Origin: Dongia_A sp964542425
Lineage (GTDB): Bacteria; Pseudomonadota; Alphaproteobacteria; Dongiales; Dongiaceae
Assembly: GCA_964542425.1 (NCBI GenBank)
Contig: CAZIUB010000022.1
Coordinates: forward strand, 1-64,000
Reading direction: 5' to 3'
DNA length: 64,000 nucleotides
Under the pieces are notes generated by a model, which worked only from the letters and a program-made list of their open reading frames with translations, searched no databases and was not told where the DNA came from. The translations under genes and the position numbers were made by a program. Positions 35,532-43,847 of this stretch are shown here, in pieces. Each line of letters starts with the position of its first letter. Within the stretch, counting starts at the first letter, position 1.

Positions 35532-35567
35532 GTGAGACACAGTACCCCGCAAGGGTACGTGTCTCAC
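35532..35567. repeat. Long hairpin after nnr (possible terminator or repeat)
   Basis: Arms gtgagacac / gtgtctcac, continuing inward as gtaccc / gggtac, form a 15-bp stem with one bulge and a 5-nt loop. It lies 24 bp after the nnr stop and follows a CTAG at 35516-35519. There is no T-run, so it is not a classic intrinsic terminator. Confidence 0.7.
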
Positions 35568-35596
35568 AGGTGAACCGGTCCGCAAACTCAGTCATG

Positions 35597-35722
35597 CTAG
35601 TGTTCCGACTCCGACATTCCGCTCCAGGGACATGTCGGCCCGGAACACTAGCAAATTCAATGGCATGTGTTGTAGTTCCAACGGGAATGATTGGGAATCA
35701 AACGTTGGAACCACAACACTAG
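35597..35722 (+). repeat. Repeat B2 (126-bp two-hairpin element)
   Basis: Perfect CTAG-bounded copy. The first hairpin arms are ctagtgttccg (35597-35607) and cggaacactag (35641-35651). The second arms are tgttgtagttcca (35668-35680) and tggaaccacaaca (35706-35718). The final CTAG is shared with the start of element D. Confidence 0.9.
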
Positions 35723-35784
35723 TGGTATTCAGCTTCCGGCACATGAATCCCCAAGGGATTCATGTGCCGGAGCCATACCACCAG
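35719..35784. repeat. Palindromic element D
   Basis: A 17-bp perfect stem (tccggcacatgaatccc at 35735-35751; gggattcatgtgccgga at 35755-35771) lies inside outer arms ctagtggtat / ataccaccag. Its first four bases are the last four of B2. No second copy was seen in the window. Confidence 0.85.
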
Positions 35785-35922
35785 GGGCCATTCTGGCAGG
35801 TTTCTTGTCCCGATCCGGGGGTTGATTTCCGCTTGTCTAGGGGGCCGCGCTACGATACACCCGCGCGCTGAACAGGCCTCAGCTATGGTTCTTGTCCGTG
35901 CCCTCCCTGTCGGGTGGGCATC

Positions 35923-36007
<85 letters not shown>

Positions 36008-36096
36008 GCGATGGCCAAGAATGCCGGTGTGTCACCGACGCCGCGAGCGGGCCGCACACGATCTTCAACGCTAGTCGATAGGGCAAGGGCGTTCCG

Positions 36097-37422
36097 ATGC
36101 AGATCTTGGATGTGGCCGTGGACGGCTTGAAGCGCGAATACAAACTGGTGGTACCGGCGGCGAAGCTTCGCGATCAGGTCGATGACCGGCTTCAGGAATT
36201 GGGTCGGCAGGTTCGCTTGCCGGGGTTCCGGCCCGGCAAGGTTCCGATGCCGTTGCTCAAGCAGCGGTACGAGAAATCGGTCATCGGCGAGGTCCTAGAG
36301 CAGACACTGCACGAAGGGTCGCATCAATTGATGACCGAGCGCAATTTGCGCCCGGCCGGCCGGCCGAAAGTCGAGATCGTGAAATTCGAGGAAGGCCAGG
36401 ATCTCGAAATCTCGATCGCCTTGGAAGTGATCCCGGAGATCACGCCCGTCGATTTTTCCAGCTTGTCGCTGGAACGTAGCGTGGTCGAGGTCTCGGAATC
36501 CGAGGTCGAGGATGGCCTGAAGACCATTGCCAAGCGCCAGCGACGGCCGGAACCGGCACCCGACGACGCGGTTTCCAAGATCGGCGATGTCCTTGTGATC
36601 GATTTCGCCGGCCGCGCCGGGGGCGTCGAATTCGAGGGTGGCAAGGGCGAGGGCTTCCATCTGGAACTCGGCTCGGGGAGCTTCGTTCCCGGTTTCGAGG
36701 ACCAACTCGCCGCCAAGAAAAAGGACGATCGGGTCCTGGTCAAGGTCACGTTCCCAGACGGGTACGGCAACCAGGAACTGGCCGGCAAGGACGCGGAGTT
36801 CGACGTGACCGTGAAGGAGATCAAGCACCTGACCGATGTCGAGATCGACGATTCCTTGGCCAAGGCACTCGGCTTTGACGATTTGGCGGCGCTGCGAAAG
36901 GCGGCACGCGAACAGATCGAGCGTGACTACGTGGCGGCGGCGCGGGCCAGGCTCAAGCGCAAGCTCTTGGACGTCTTGGCCGAGCGCCACGATTTCGTTC
37001 TGCCGCAGGGCTTGGTGGATGCGGAATTCGACGTCATCTGGCGGCAGATCGAAGCCGACATGAAGGCCGAAAGGCTGGACGAGGAAGACAAGGGCAAGTC
37101 CGAGGAACAGCTGCGCAAGGAGTATCGCGACATCGCCATCCGTCGTGTGAAGCTGGGCCTGCTGCTGTCCGAGGTCGGGCGAGTGAACGATGTCCAGATA
37201 CCGAACGAGGACATCAGCCGCGCCATGATCAATGAGGCGCGCCGCTATCCCGGCCAGGAAAAGAAGGTGATCGATTTCTATCAGCGCTCGCCCGATGCCC
37301 TGAACGTGTTGCGGGCACCAATTTACGAGGACAAGGTGGTCGACCACATCCTGTCGGTCGCGAGCATCACCGAGCGACGGCTTTCGCCGGAGGAGTTCCG
37401 CAAGGAAGGCGTGGGCCTCTAG
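36097..37422 (+). CDS. tig: Trigger factor
   Basis: 441 residues, normal length. The ribosome-binding signature is LPGFRPGKVPMPLLKQRYEK near residues 45-65. A central FKBP-like isomerase domain (about 150-245, VLVIDFAGRAGGVEFEGGKG) and a helical chaperone domain follow. It binds nascent chains at the ribosome exit tunnel. It is the first gene of the tig-clpP-clpX-lon block. The TAG stop overlaps the left end of element F1. Confidence 0.96.
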   Translation: MQILDVAVDGLKREYKLVVPAAKLRDQVDDRLQELGRQVRLPGFRPGKVPMPLLKQRYEKSVIGEVLEQTLHEGSHQLMTERNLRPAGRPKVEIVKFEEGQDLEISIALEVIPEITPVDFSSLSLERSVVEVSESEVEDGLKTIAKRQRRPEPAPDDAVSKIGDVLVIDFAGRAGGVEFEGGKGEGFHLELGSGSFVPGFEDQLAAKKKDDRVLVKVTFPDGYGNQELAGKDAEFDVTVKEIKHLTDVEIDDSLAKALGFDDLAALRKAAREQIERDYVAAARARLKRKLLDVLAERHDFVLPQGLVDAEFDVIWRQIEADMKAERLDEEDKGKSEEQLRKEYRDIAIRRVKLGLLLSEVGRVNDVQIPNEDISRAMINEARRYPGQEKKVIDFYQRSPDALNVLRAPIYEDKVVDHILSVASITERRLSPEEFRKEGVGL

Positions 37423-37737
37423 GTCCTGTGGACGGACTGGGTTTGAAGCCGCGATGACGAGATTTGATGCGAATAGGAGGCACCAAGGGCCTGCCGACGC
37501 AAGTCGGCCCTTCGGCCTTTGGGGCGATGTAGGGCATCGGCGAACCTTGGGCCACCGCCCGCAGGCGCGCAAATATCGTCATCCCGAGGGGCTTACGCGC
37601 GTGGCTGGCCGATTATCGGCGCCGAAAGCGTCGACCATGGTCCCACTATGGCCATCGGCTTTCGGCCTGATTCTCGACCAGCCCCACGCGGTAACGCAAC
37701 CCGAAACGAGTTCGTCCACAGGGCCAGGTCCGGCCGG
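37421..37737 (+). repeat. MITE-like element F1 (~315 bp, terminal inverted repeats)
   Basis: The left end aggtcctgtggacggactgg and the right end gagttcgtccacagggcca are imperfect inverted repeats. The interior is closely similar to 63416-63718, including gatgacgagatttgatgcga, cgcccgcaggcgcgcaaat and gtcccactatggccatcgg. No credible reading frame was seen. It lies between tig and clpP, so any tig-clpP read-through has to cross it. Confidence 0.88.
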
Positions 37738-37842
37738 CGCGATTGCGTCGCCGGGCATTGCCGGTATGATTGGCGGCGAAATCGAATCGAGAACCGGCCC
37801 TCCCTTGGCCGTGCAAGTTCAATGGGCGCCAGGAGCACCAGC

Positions 37843-38514
37843 ATGAAAGATCGCGACCCGATTCAAATTCACGACAATCTTCTCGTGCCCATGGTGGTCG
37901 AGCAGACCGCCCGTGGCGAGCGTGCCTATGACATCTATTCCCGGCTGCTCAAGGAGCGCATCATCTTTGTCGTCGGCCCGGTCAACGATCACATGGCCAG
38001 CCTGGTCTGCGCCCAACTGCTGTTCCTGGAATCGGAGAATCCCAGCAAGGAGATCGCCCTTTACATCAATTCACCGGGTGGCGTGGTCACCTCGGGCCTG
38101 GCCATGTATGACACCATGCAATACATTCGGCCGAACATCTCGACGGTGTGCATCGGCTTGGCGGCGTCGATGGCGTCCATGCTGCTGGCGGCCGGCGAAA
38201 AGGGCAAGCGGTTCAGCCTGCCGCATTCCAACATCATGATCCACCAACCGTCCGGGGGCTACCAGGGCCAGGCCACGGACATCGAAATCCATGCCAAGGA
38301 GATCCTTCGCACCCGCGACCGGCTCAATCGGATCTATGTCCAACACACCGGACGCGGGCTGGCCGAAATCGAGGAGGCAATGGAGCGCGACCGGTTCATG
38401 ACCCCCGGGGAGGCCAAGGATTTTGGCCTGGTTGACGAAGTGGTAACGAAAAGGCCCCGGGCCGAAGGCGAGGACAAGGACAATGGCAAGGAAAAGGGGA
38501 AGGACAAGGGTTAA
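37843..38514 (+). CDS. clpP: ATP-dependent Clp protease proteolytic subunit
   Basis: 223 residues from the ATG at 37843, which has aggag 8 nt upstream. Longer in-frame starts run back into repeat F1 and give unrelated sequence. Catalytic Ser109 is in GLAASMASM and His134 in MIHQPSGGYQGQATDIE. IYSRLLKERIIFVVGPVND is the typical N-terminal strand. A Lys/Asp-rich tail (DKDNGKEKGKDKG) ends the protein. It forms the tetradecameric peptidase chamber used by ClpX, encoded next. Confidence 0.96.
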   Translation: MKDRDPIQIHDNLLVPMVVEQTARGERAYDIYSRLLKERIIFVVGPVNDHMASLVCAQLLFLESENPSKEIALYINSPGGVVTSGLAMYDTMQYIRPNISTVCIGLAASMASMLLAAGEKGKRFSLPHSNIMIHQPSGGYQGQATDIEIHAKEILRTRDRLNRIYVQHTGRGLAEIEEAMERDRFMTPGEAKDFGLVDEVVTKRPRAEGEDKDNGKEKGKDKG

Positions 38515-38705
38515 TTGTTTCCAATTCTTAACTATTTGGCCACATTTAGGCACCCAGGATGAGCCAGGTCGAGCAGGCCGCTTCGGTAGGCCGGAACGCA
38601 GGGCCGAGGGCGGTGACAAAGGCGTTGTGCGGGCGAATCTTCCGGGTTTAACATCGATTCGCGTGCGTGGCCCGGATTGCGGCCCCAAAGACGACTGGAT
38701 GCGAC

Positions 38706-39974
38706 ATGAACAAGACCACCAGCGGTGATTCGAAAAATACGCTCTATTGCTCGTTCTGCGGCAAGAGCCAGCATGAGGTGCGCAAGCTGATCGCCGGGCC
38801 GACCGTGTTCATCTGCGATGAATGCGTTGAGTTGTGCATGGACATCATCCGAGAGGAACATAAAACGACGCTGGTGAAGTCACGCGACGGCGTGCCCAGC
38901 CCAAAGGATATCTGCAAGGTCCTCGACGATTACGTGATCGGGCAGGAGCACGCCAAGAAGGTGCTGTCGGTCGCGGTCCACAATCACTACAAGCGGCTGG
39001 CGCACGTCGGAAAGAACAACGACGTCGAATTGTCCAAGTCCAATATTCTTTTGGTCGGTCCGACCGGCTGCGGCAAGACGCTGCTGGCACAGACCCTGGC
39101 GCGCATCATCGACGTGCCCTTCACCATGGCCGACGCCACCACGCTCACCGAAGCTGGCTATGTCGGCGAGGACGTCGAGAACATTATCCTCAAGCTGTTG
39201 CAGGCCGCCGATTACAATGTCGAGCGCGCCCAACGCGGGATTGTCTATATCGACGAGGTCGACAAGATCAGCCGCAAGTCGGACAATCCCTCGATCACCC
39301 GGGACGTGTCGGGCGAGGGCGTGCAGCAGGCGCTGCTGAAGATCATGGAGGGCACGGTTGCCTCGGTGCCGCCGCAGGGCGGCCGCAAGCACCCGCAGCA
39401 GGAATTCCTGCAGGTCGATACCACCAACATCCTGTTCATCTGCGGCGGCGCGTTCTCGGGGCTGGAGAAAATCATCTCGCAGCGCGGACGCAGCGGTTCG
39501 GCGATCGGTTTCGGTGCCGACGTCCGGTCGGCGGAGGAGCGGCGCGCCGGGGAATTGCTGCGCGAGGTGGAGCCGGAGGATCTGCTGAAATTCGGCCTGA
39601 TTCCCGAGTTCGTCGGCCGGCTTCCGGTGGTGGCGGCGCTCGAGGATCTGGACGAATCGGCGCTGATCAAGATCCTGACGGCGCCCAAGAACGCCCTGGT
39701 CAAGCAATACCAGCGGCTGTTCGAGATGGAGGACGTACGCCTGGAATTCGCCGAGGACGCGCTCGGCGCCATCGCCAAGAAGGCCGTCGCCCGCAAGACC
39801 GGCGCGCGGGGTCTGCGCTCGATCATGGAGGCGATCCTCCTTGAATCGATGTTCGATCTGCCCGGTTTGGATGGCGTGGAGGCGATCGTCATCAGCCGCG
39901 AAGTGGTCGAGGGCAAGGCGAAACCGTTGCTGATCTACGCGGATCGGCGCGGCGACGTGGGTGCCGGCGCTTGA
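38706..39974 (+). CDS. clpX: ATP-dependent Clp protease ATP-binding subunit ClpX
   Basis: 422 residues from the ATG at 38706. The N-terminal zinc finger has Cys at 15, 18, 37 and 40 (LYCSFCGK, FICDECVELC). The AAA+ domain has Walker A VGPTGCGKT, Walker B IVYIDEVDKI, pore loop GYVGED and sensor ARGLRSIMEA. It unfolds substrates and feeds them to ClpP. The order clpP-clpX-lon is conserved across proteobacteria. The 190-bp clpP-clpX gap holds no gene and probably a separate promoter. Confidence 0.97.
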   Translation: MNKTTSGDSKNTLYCSFCGKSQHEVRKLIAGPTVFICDECVELCMDIIREEHKTTLVKSRDGVPSPKDICKVLDDYVIGQEHAKKVLSVAVHNHYKRLAHVGKNNDVELSKSNILLVGPTGCGKTLLAQTLARIIDVPFTMADATTLTEAGYVGEDVENIILKLLQAADYNVERAQRGIVYIDEVDKISRKSDNPSITRDVSGEGVQQALLKIMEGTVASVPPQGGRKHPQQEFLQVDTTNILFICGGAFSGLEKIISQRGRSGSAIGFGADVRSAEERRAGELLREVEPEDLLKFGLIPEFVGRLPVVAALEDLDESALIKILTAPKNALVKQYQRLFEMEDVRLEFAEDALGAIAKKAVARKTGARGLRSIMEAILLESMFDLPGLDGVEAIVISREVVEGKAKPLLIYADRRGDVGAGA

Positions 39975-40224
39975 AATTCGGTTCATGGGTGGTTCCCAGG
40001 GCAGACCTGGGCCGGGCCTTGAATCGCTAGTGGTGACTGCCTAGATCGGATCTGTTCCGTGATGTGGCCGATTCTGGCCCGATCGCGGTCCCTGATCGAG
40101 TACGCGATCTTGCGGCGCGGCCCTTCGCTGGGGCGAAAGGCATCGCGTGTTCCCCGGCGCGGTTGCGGGTGCATACTTACCAAGAGTAGTCTGACGGGCG
40201 ATCGCCAAGGAGTTTCAATAGACT

Positions 40225-42639
40225 ATGACGCAGCAACCCCAAGCCGCCAGCGCCTATCCGGTCCTGCCGCTGCGGGACATCGTGGTGTTCCCCCATATGA
40301 TCGTGCCGTTGTACGTTGGCCGCGAGAAATCCGTACGCGCGCTCGAGGATGTCATGCGCGATGACAAACAGATTCTTCTGGTTACCCAAAAGAGCGCCGC
40401 CCAGGACGACCCGACGGCAAACGACATTTATCTGGTGGGCACCATCGGAACGGTTTTGCAACTCTTGAAATTACCGGACGGTACGGTCAAGGTCCTGGTC
40501 GAAGGCGGGCAGCGCGCGCGGATCGAGCGGTTTGTGGAGACGGAGCCCTTCTTCCTGGCCGAGGCGGTCGCGCTCTCGGAGCCCGAGCCGGAAGGCAAGG
40601 AAGTGGAGGCCCTGGCCCGATCGGTGATTTCCCAGTTCGAGCAATACATCAAGCTCAACAGGAAAATCCCGCCCGAGGTCCTGGTTTCGGTGAACCAGAT
40701 CGAAGGGCCCTCGAAACTGGCCGACACGGTGGCTTCGCATCTGACCCTGAAGATCAACGAGAAGCAGGAACTGCTTGAAGTGGCGTCGGTGGCCGGCCGG
40801 CTGGAGAAGATCTATGCCTTCATGGAGGCGGAGATCGGCGTACTGCAGGTCGAAAAGCGTATTCGTTCGCGGGTCAAGCGCCAAATGGAGAAGACCCAGC
40901 GCGAGTATTACCTGAACGAGCAGATGAAGGCGATCCAGAAGGAACTGGGCGAATCCGAGGATGGCAAGGACGAGCTGACCGAGGTCGAGGATCGAATCAA
41001 GAAGACCAAGTTTTCCAAGGAAGCGCGGGAAAAGGCGCTGGCGGAGATCAAGAAATTGCGCTCGATGAGCCCGATGTCGGCCGAAGCGACGGTGGTGCGC
41101 AACTATCTGGACTGGCTGCTGTCGATCCCCTGGAACAAGCCGACCAAGATCAAGAAGGACATCCGACACGCCGAAAAAATCCTGAACGACGATCACTATG
41201 GCCTGGAAAAGGTCAAGGAACGGATTCTCGAGTACCTCGCGGTGCAACAGCGACAACGGAAGCTGAAGGGTCCGATCCTGTGCCTGGTCGGGGCGCCCGG
41301 TGTGGGCAAGACCTCGCTCGGCAAGTCCGTCGCGCGCGCAACGGGCCGCAATTTCGTGCGCATCAGCCTGGGTGGCGTGCGCGACGAGGCGGAGATCCGT
41401 GGCCATCGCCGCACTTACATCGGCTCCATGCCGGGCAAGATCGTCCAGGCGATGAAGAAGGCGAAGTCCTCCAATCCGCTGTTTCTATTGGACGAGGTCG
41501 ACAAGCTGGGCGCCGATTGGCGGGGCGACCCATCCTCGGCGCTGCTGGAGGTACTTGATCCGGAGCAGAACTTTAATTTTAACGATCACTACTTGGAGGT
41601 CGATTACGACCTCTCGGACGTGATGTTCATCACCACCGCCAACACCCTGCGCATGCCTCAACCGCTGCTGGACCGGATGGAGCTCATCCGCATCCCCGGC
41701 TATACCGAGGACGAGAAGGTCGAAATCGCCATTCGCCATCTGATTCCGAAGCTGGTCAAGGATCATGGCCTGAAGAAGGGCGAATGGTCGATATCCCAGG
41801 ACTCCATCCGCGACCTGATCCGCTACTACACGCGAGAAGCCGGCGTCCGTAACCTGGAGCGCGAGATCGCCAATCTGGCCCGCAAGGCGATCAAGGAGAT
41901 TCTGATGAAGAATCTCCTGAAGGTGTCGATCACTCGGCGCCAACTACCCAAATACGCGGGGGTGCGCAAGTTCCGTTACGGCGAGGCGGAAAGCCGTGAC
42001 ATGGTGGGCGTCACAACCGGTCTTGCCTGGACCGAGGTTGGCGGCGAAATCCTGACCATCGAGGCGGTGACCGTGCCCGGCAAGGGCAAGGTGAGTGCCA
42101 CCGGCAAACTCGGCGACGTGATGCGGGAATCGGTGCAGGCCGCGGAATCCTACGTAAAGTCGCGTTGCATCGAATTCGGGATCAAACCGACGATCTTCAA
42201 TCGCCGGGACATCCACGTCCATGTTCCCGAGGGCGCCACGCCAAAGGATGGCCCGTCGGCGGGCGTGGCCATGGTGACCACCATCGTCTCCGTACTGACC
42301 GGGATTCCGGTGCGCCGCGATGTCGCGATGACCGGCGAGATAACGTTGCGCGGCCGGATTCTGCCCATCGGCGGCCTGAAGGAAAAATTGCTGGCCGCGC
42401 TGCGCGCGGGGATCAAGACGGTGGTGATCCCCTCGGAAAACGAGAAGGATCTGGCCGAGATTCCCGACAACGTGAAGCGCGGCTTGAAGATCATTCCAGT
42501 GACCACGGTCGACGATGTGCTGAAGCAGGCGTTGACGGGCGTGTTGACGCCGATCGAGTGGACCGAACCCGCCGAGCCCGACGCGACCATCGGCGGTGGG
42601 AAGTCGGATGACGTGCAACCCGGCATCGTGACGCATTAG
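40225..42639 (+). CDS. lon: Lon protease (endopeptidase La)
   Basis: 804 residues. It has an N-terminal LAN domain (YPVLPLRDIVVFPHMIVPLY), a coiled-coil region, an AAA+ domain with Walker A GAPGVGKT near residue 356, and a C-terminal protease domain with the Ser-Lys dyad S678 (GPSAGVAMVT) and K721 (GGLKEK). It degrades damaged and regulatory proteins. It is followed by the HU gene, as in many proteobacteria. The 250-bp upstream gap begins with a ctagtggt motif like those starting the palindromic repeats. Confidence 0.97.
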   Translation: MTQQPQAASAYPVLPLRDIVVFPHMIVPLYVGREKSVRALEDVMRDDKQILLVTQKSAAQDDPTANDIYLVGTIGTVLQLLKLPDGTVKVLVEGGQRARIERFVETEPFFLAEAVALSEPEPEGKEVEALARSVISQFEQYIKLNRKIPPEVLVSVNQIEGPSKLADTVASHLTLKINEKQELLEVASVAGRLEKIYAFMEAEIGVLQVEKRIRSRVKRQMEKTQREYYLNEQMKAIQKELGESEDGKDELTEVEDRIKKTKFSKEAREKALAEIKKLRSMSPMSAEATVVRNYLDWLLSIPWNKPTKIKKDIRHAEKILNDDHYGLEKVKERILEYLAVQQRQRKLKGPILCLVGAPGVGKTSLGKSVARATGRNFVRISLGGVRDEAEIRGHRRTYIGSMPGKIVQAMKKAKSSNPLFLLDEVDKLGADWRGDPSSALLEVLDPEQNFNFNDHYLEVDYDLSDVMFITTANTLRMPQPLLDRMELIRIPGYTEDEKVEIAIRHLIPKLVKDHGLKKGEWSISQDSIRDLIRYYTREAGVRNLEREIANLARKAIKEILMKNLLKVSITRRQLPKYAGVRKFRYGEAESRDMVGVTTGLAWTEVGGEILTIEAVTVPGKGKVSATGKLGDVMRESVQAAESYVKSRCIEFGIKPTIFNRRDIHVHVPEGATPKDGPSAGVAMVTTIVSVLTGIPVRRDVAMTGEITLRGRILPIGGLKEKLLAALRAGIKTVVIPSENEKDLAEIPDNVKRGLKIIPVTTVDDVLKQALTGVLTPIEWTEPAEPDATIGGGKSDDVQPGIVTH

Positions 42640-42676
42640 CGATCAACTCGCGCGACCCCTAGCGCAATCGATGGAG

Positions 42677-42703
42677 CCGCGATTATCCCCAGGGTAGTCG
42701 CGG
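42677..42703 (+). terminator. Possible terminator hairpin after lon
   Basis: ccgcgattatccc pairs with agggtagtcgcgg, allowing two G-T pairs, and is followed by the pyrimidine run ttctctc. It is a weak intrinsic terminator candidate 37 bp downstream of lon. Confidence 0.4.
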
Positions 42704-42947
42704 TTCTCTCATTGACGCCGCCAAAAACCGGGTTCTAATATCCGCTGGTCAAGTACCCGCCGTTGCTGCTGGCTGCCTCAGCAATTGGACTACGCCAGCA
42801 GGCGCCGGTGGGTGCCATGGTTCGGAAATATGCGCCAACGTCCGTCGAGGCATGGAAGCGGTTCGTGAACCACGCGATTTCGAAGATTGGCATTTCGGCC
42901 ATGCCGCATGCCGGATTTCACCACACAAATATCAAGGGGGGCTGACA
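42704..42947 (+). promoter_or_regulatory. lon-HU intergenic region
   Basis: About 240 bp without a convincing gene. It must contain the HU promoter. A segment at about 42862-42901 (ttcgtgaaccacgcgatttc, then gaagattggcatt) resembles the reverse complement of the first half of element E with several mismatches. A strong aagggggg ribosome site at its end serves the GTG start of HU. Confidence 0.4.
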
Positions 42948-43220
42948 GTGAACAAGAACGATCTGATCGCCGATGTGGCCGAGGACACCGGCCTTGCGAA
43001 GGCCGATGCCGCGCGCGCCGTCGAAGCGGTCTTCGACGGAATCACCAAGGCGCTGAAAAAGAATCTGGAGGTTAGACTGGTCGGGTTCGGTACCTTTGTC
43101 GTGGCCAAGCGCGCGAAGTCCAAGGGGCGCAATCCGCGCACCGGCGAGGAGATCACCATCCCGGCATCCAAGCTGCCGAAATTCAAGGCGGGCAAGGGAC
43201 TGAAGGACGCCGTGAATTGA
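42948..43220 (+). CDS. hup: DNA-binding protein HU
   Basis: 90 residues from a GTG start with a strong aagggggg ribosome site; longer in-frame versions are not HU-like. MNKNDLIADVAEDTGLAKAD begins the helical dimerisation part. The DNA-binding arm follows with VGFGTFVVAKRAKSKGRNPR, TGEEITIPASKLPKFKAGKG and a short end. It is a nucleoid protein that bends DNA. Its position after lon is conserved. Confidence 0.96.
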   Translation: MNKNDLIADVAEDTGLAKADAARAVEAVFDGITKALKKNLEVRLVGFGTFVVAKRAKSKGRNPRTGEEITIPASKLPKFKAGKGLKDAVN

Positions 43221-43309
43221 ATGCTGGCGGCAATTGACGCCACGCCATGCCCTAGATGAACTGGCCCTCCGCCCATCGTGAGCGACCGGTCGGTTCCAGA
43301 GGCTCTCGC

Positions 43310-43385
43310 GGGCGATTAGCTCAGTTGGTAGAGCGCTTCCTTTACACGGAAGATGTCGGCGGTTCGAGTCCGCCATCGCCCACCA
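43310..43385 (+). tRNA. tRNA-Val (UAC anticodon)
   Basis: A 76-nt cloverleaf. The acceptor is GGGCGAT/ATCGCCC, the anticodon stem is CTTCC/GGAAG with loop TTTACAC, the T arm contains GGTTCGAGTCC, the discriminator is A and CCA is encoded. Confidence 0.97.
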
Positions 43386-43847
43386 GTTTTTTGGTTCAGG
43401 TACAAGATCGATTGCGAAAAAAGTGAGGGCCGCTGATGGGGGGTCAGCGGCCCTCGGTCTTGCCGGGCTGTCGTTGGGGGACGGGGCATGGCCCGGCAGG
43501 AAATCTCATTGATGAACTCCGATCGGGACCGGTTCCTCCTTTTAGATACCCGACCATTGCTTGGATGATAGCAACGCCGCATGAATCCTTCGTAAACGGA
43601 TGGACCGCATTTACCTTGCATTTTCCGCGATTTGCATTGCGTCAGCGTTGGTGAACGATCATTCGGCTGGATGGCCGCGCACTTTTCTGGGGTTGAATTC
43701 GCGACAAGAAGCGTCGCCCGCAGGCATTCCGGGCGCGACCGGTCAAACTAGGCTGCGCCCAGTCGAAGCCATGGCCCCCGACATCGGGCATGCGACCCTG
43801 AGCATGCGCCGAGACCGGGGAACGTCTATCCAGGGAGAAATTTGTTC
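43386..43847. other. Intergenic region upstream of fhs with a strong hairpin
   Basis: About 460 bp with no supported gene. It holds a perfect 12-bp hairpin (gagggccgctga at 43425-43436; tcagcggccctc at 43444-43455) 40 bp after tRNA-Val. There is no T-run, so it may be a processing or rho-linked signal rather than an intrinsic terminator. The remainder should contain the fhs promoter. No known riboswitch pattern was recognised. Confidence 0.6.

Noticed and set aside
37454..37846. Open frames inside element F (similar peptides also near 63.2-63.7 kb)
   Set aside because: They are not conserved in frame between the two copies and lack ribosome sites; the conserved feature is the DNA ends.
38520..38705. 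Possible signal-recognition-particle RNA between clpP and clpX
   Set aside because: A small hairpin with ggccgg arms was noticed, but the conserved SRP loop sequence is absent.
39975..40224. Heat-shock (sigma-32) promoter for lon
   Set aside because: CTTG-like and C-rich fragments occur but not at convincing spacing.
43386..43847. Possible tetrahydrofolate or other riboswitch before fhs
   Set aside because: No conserved aptamer core could be matched; only a simple hairpin is visible.
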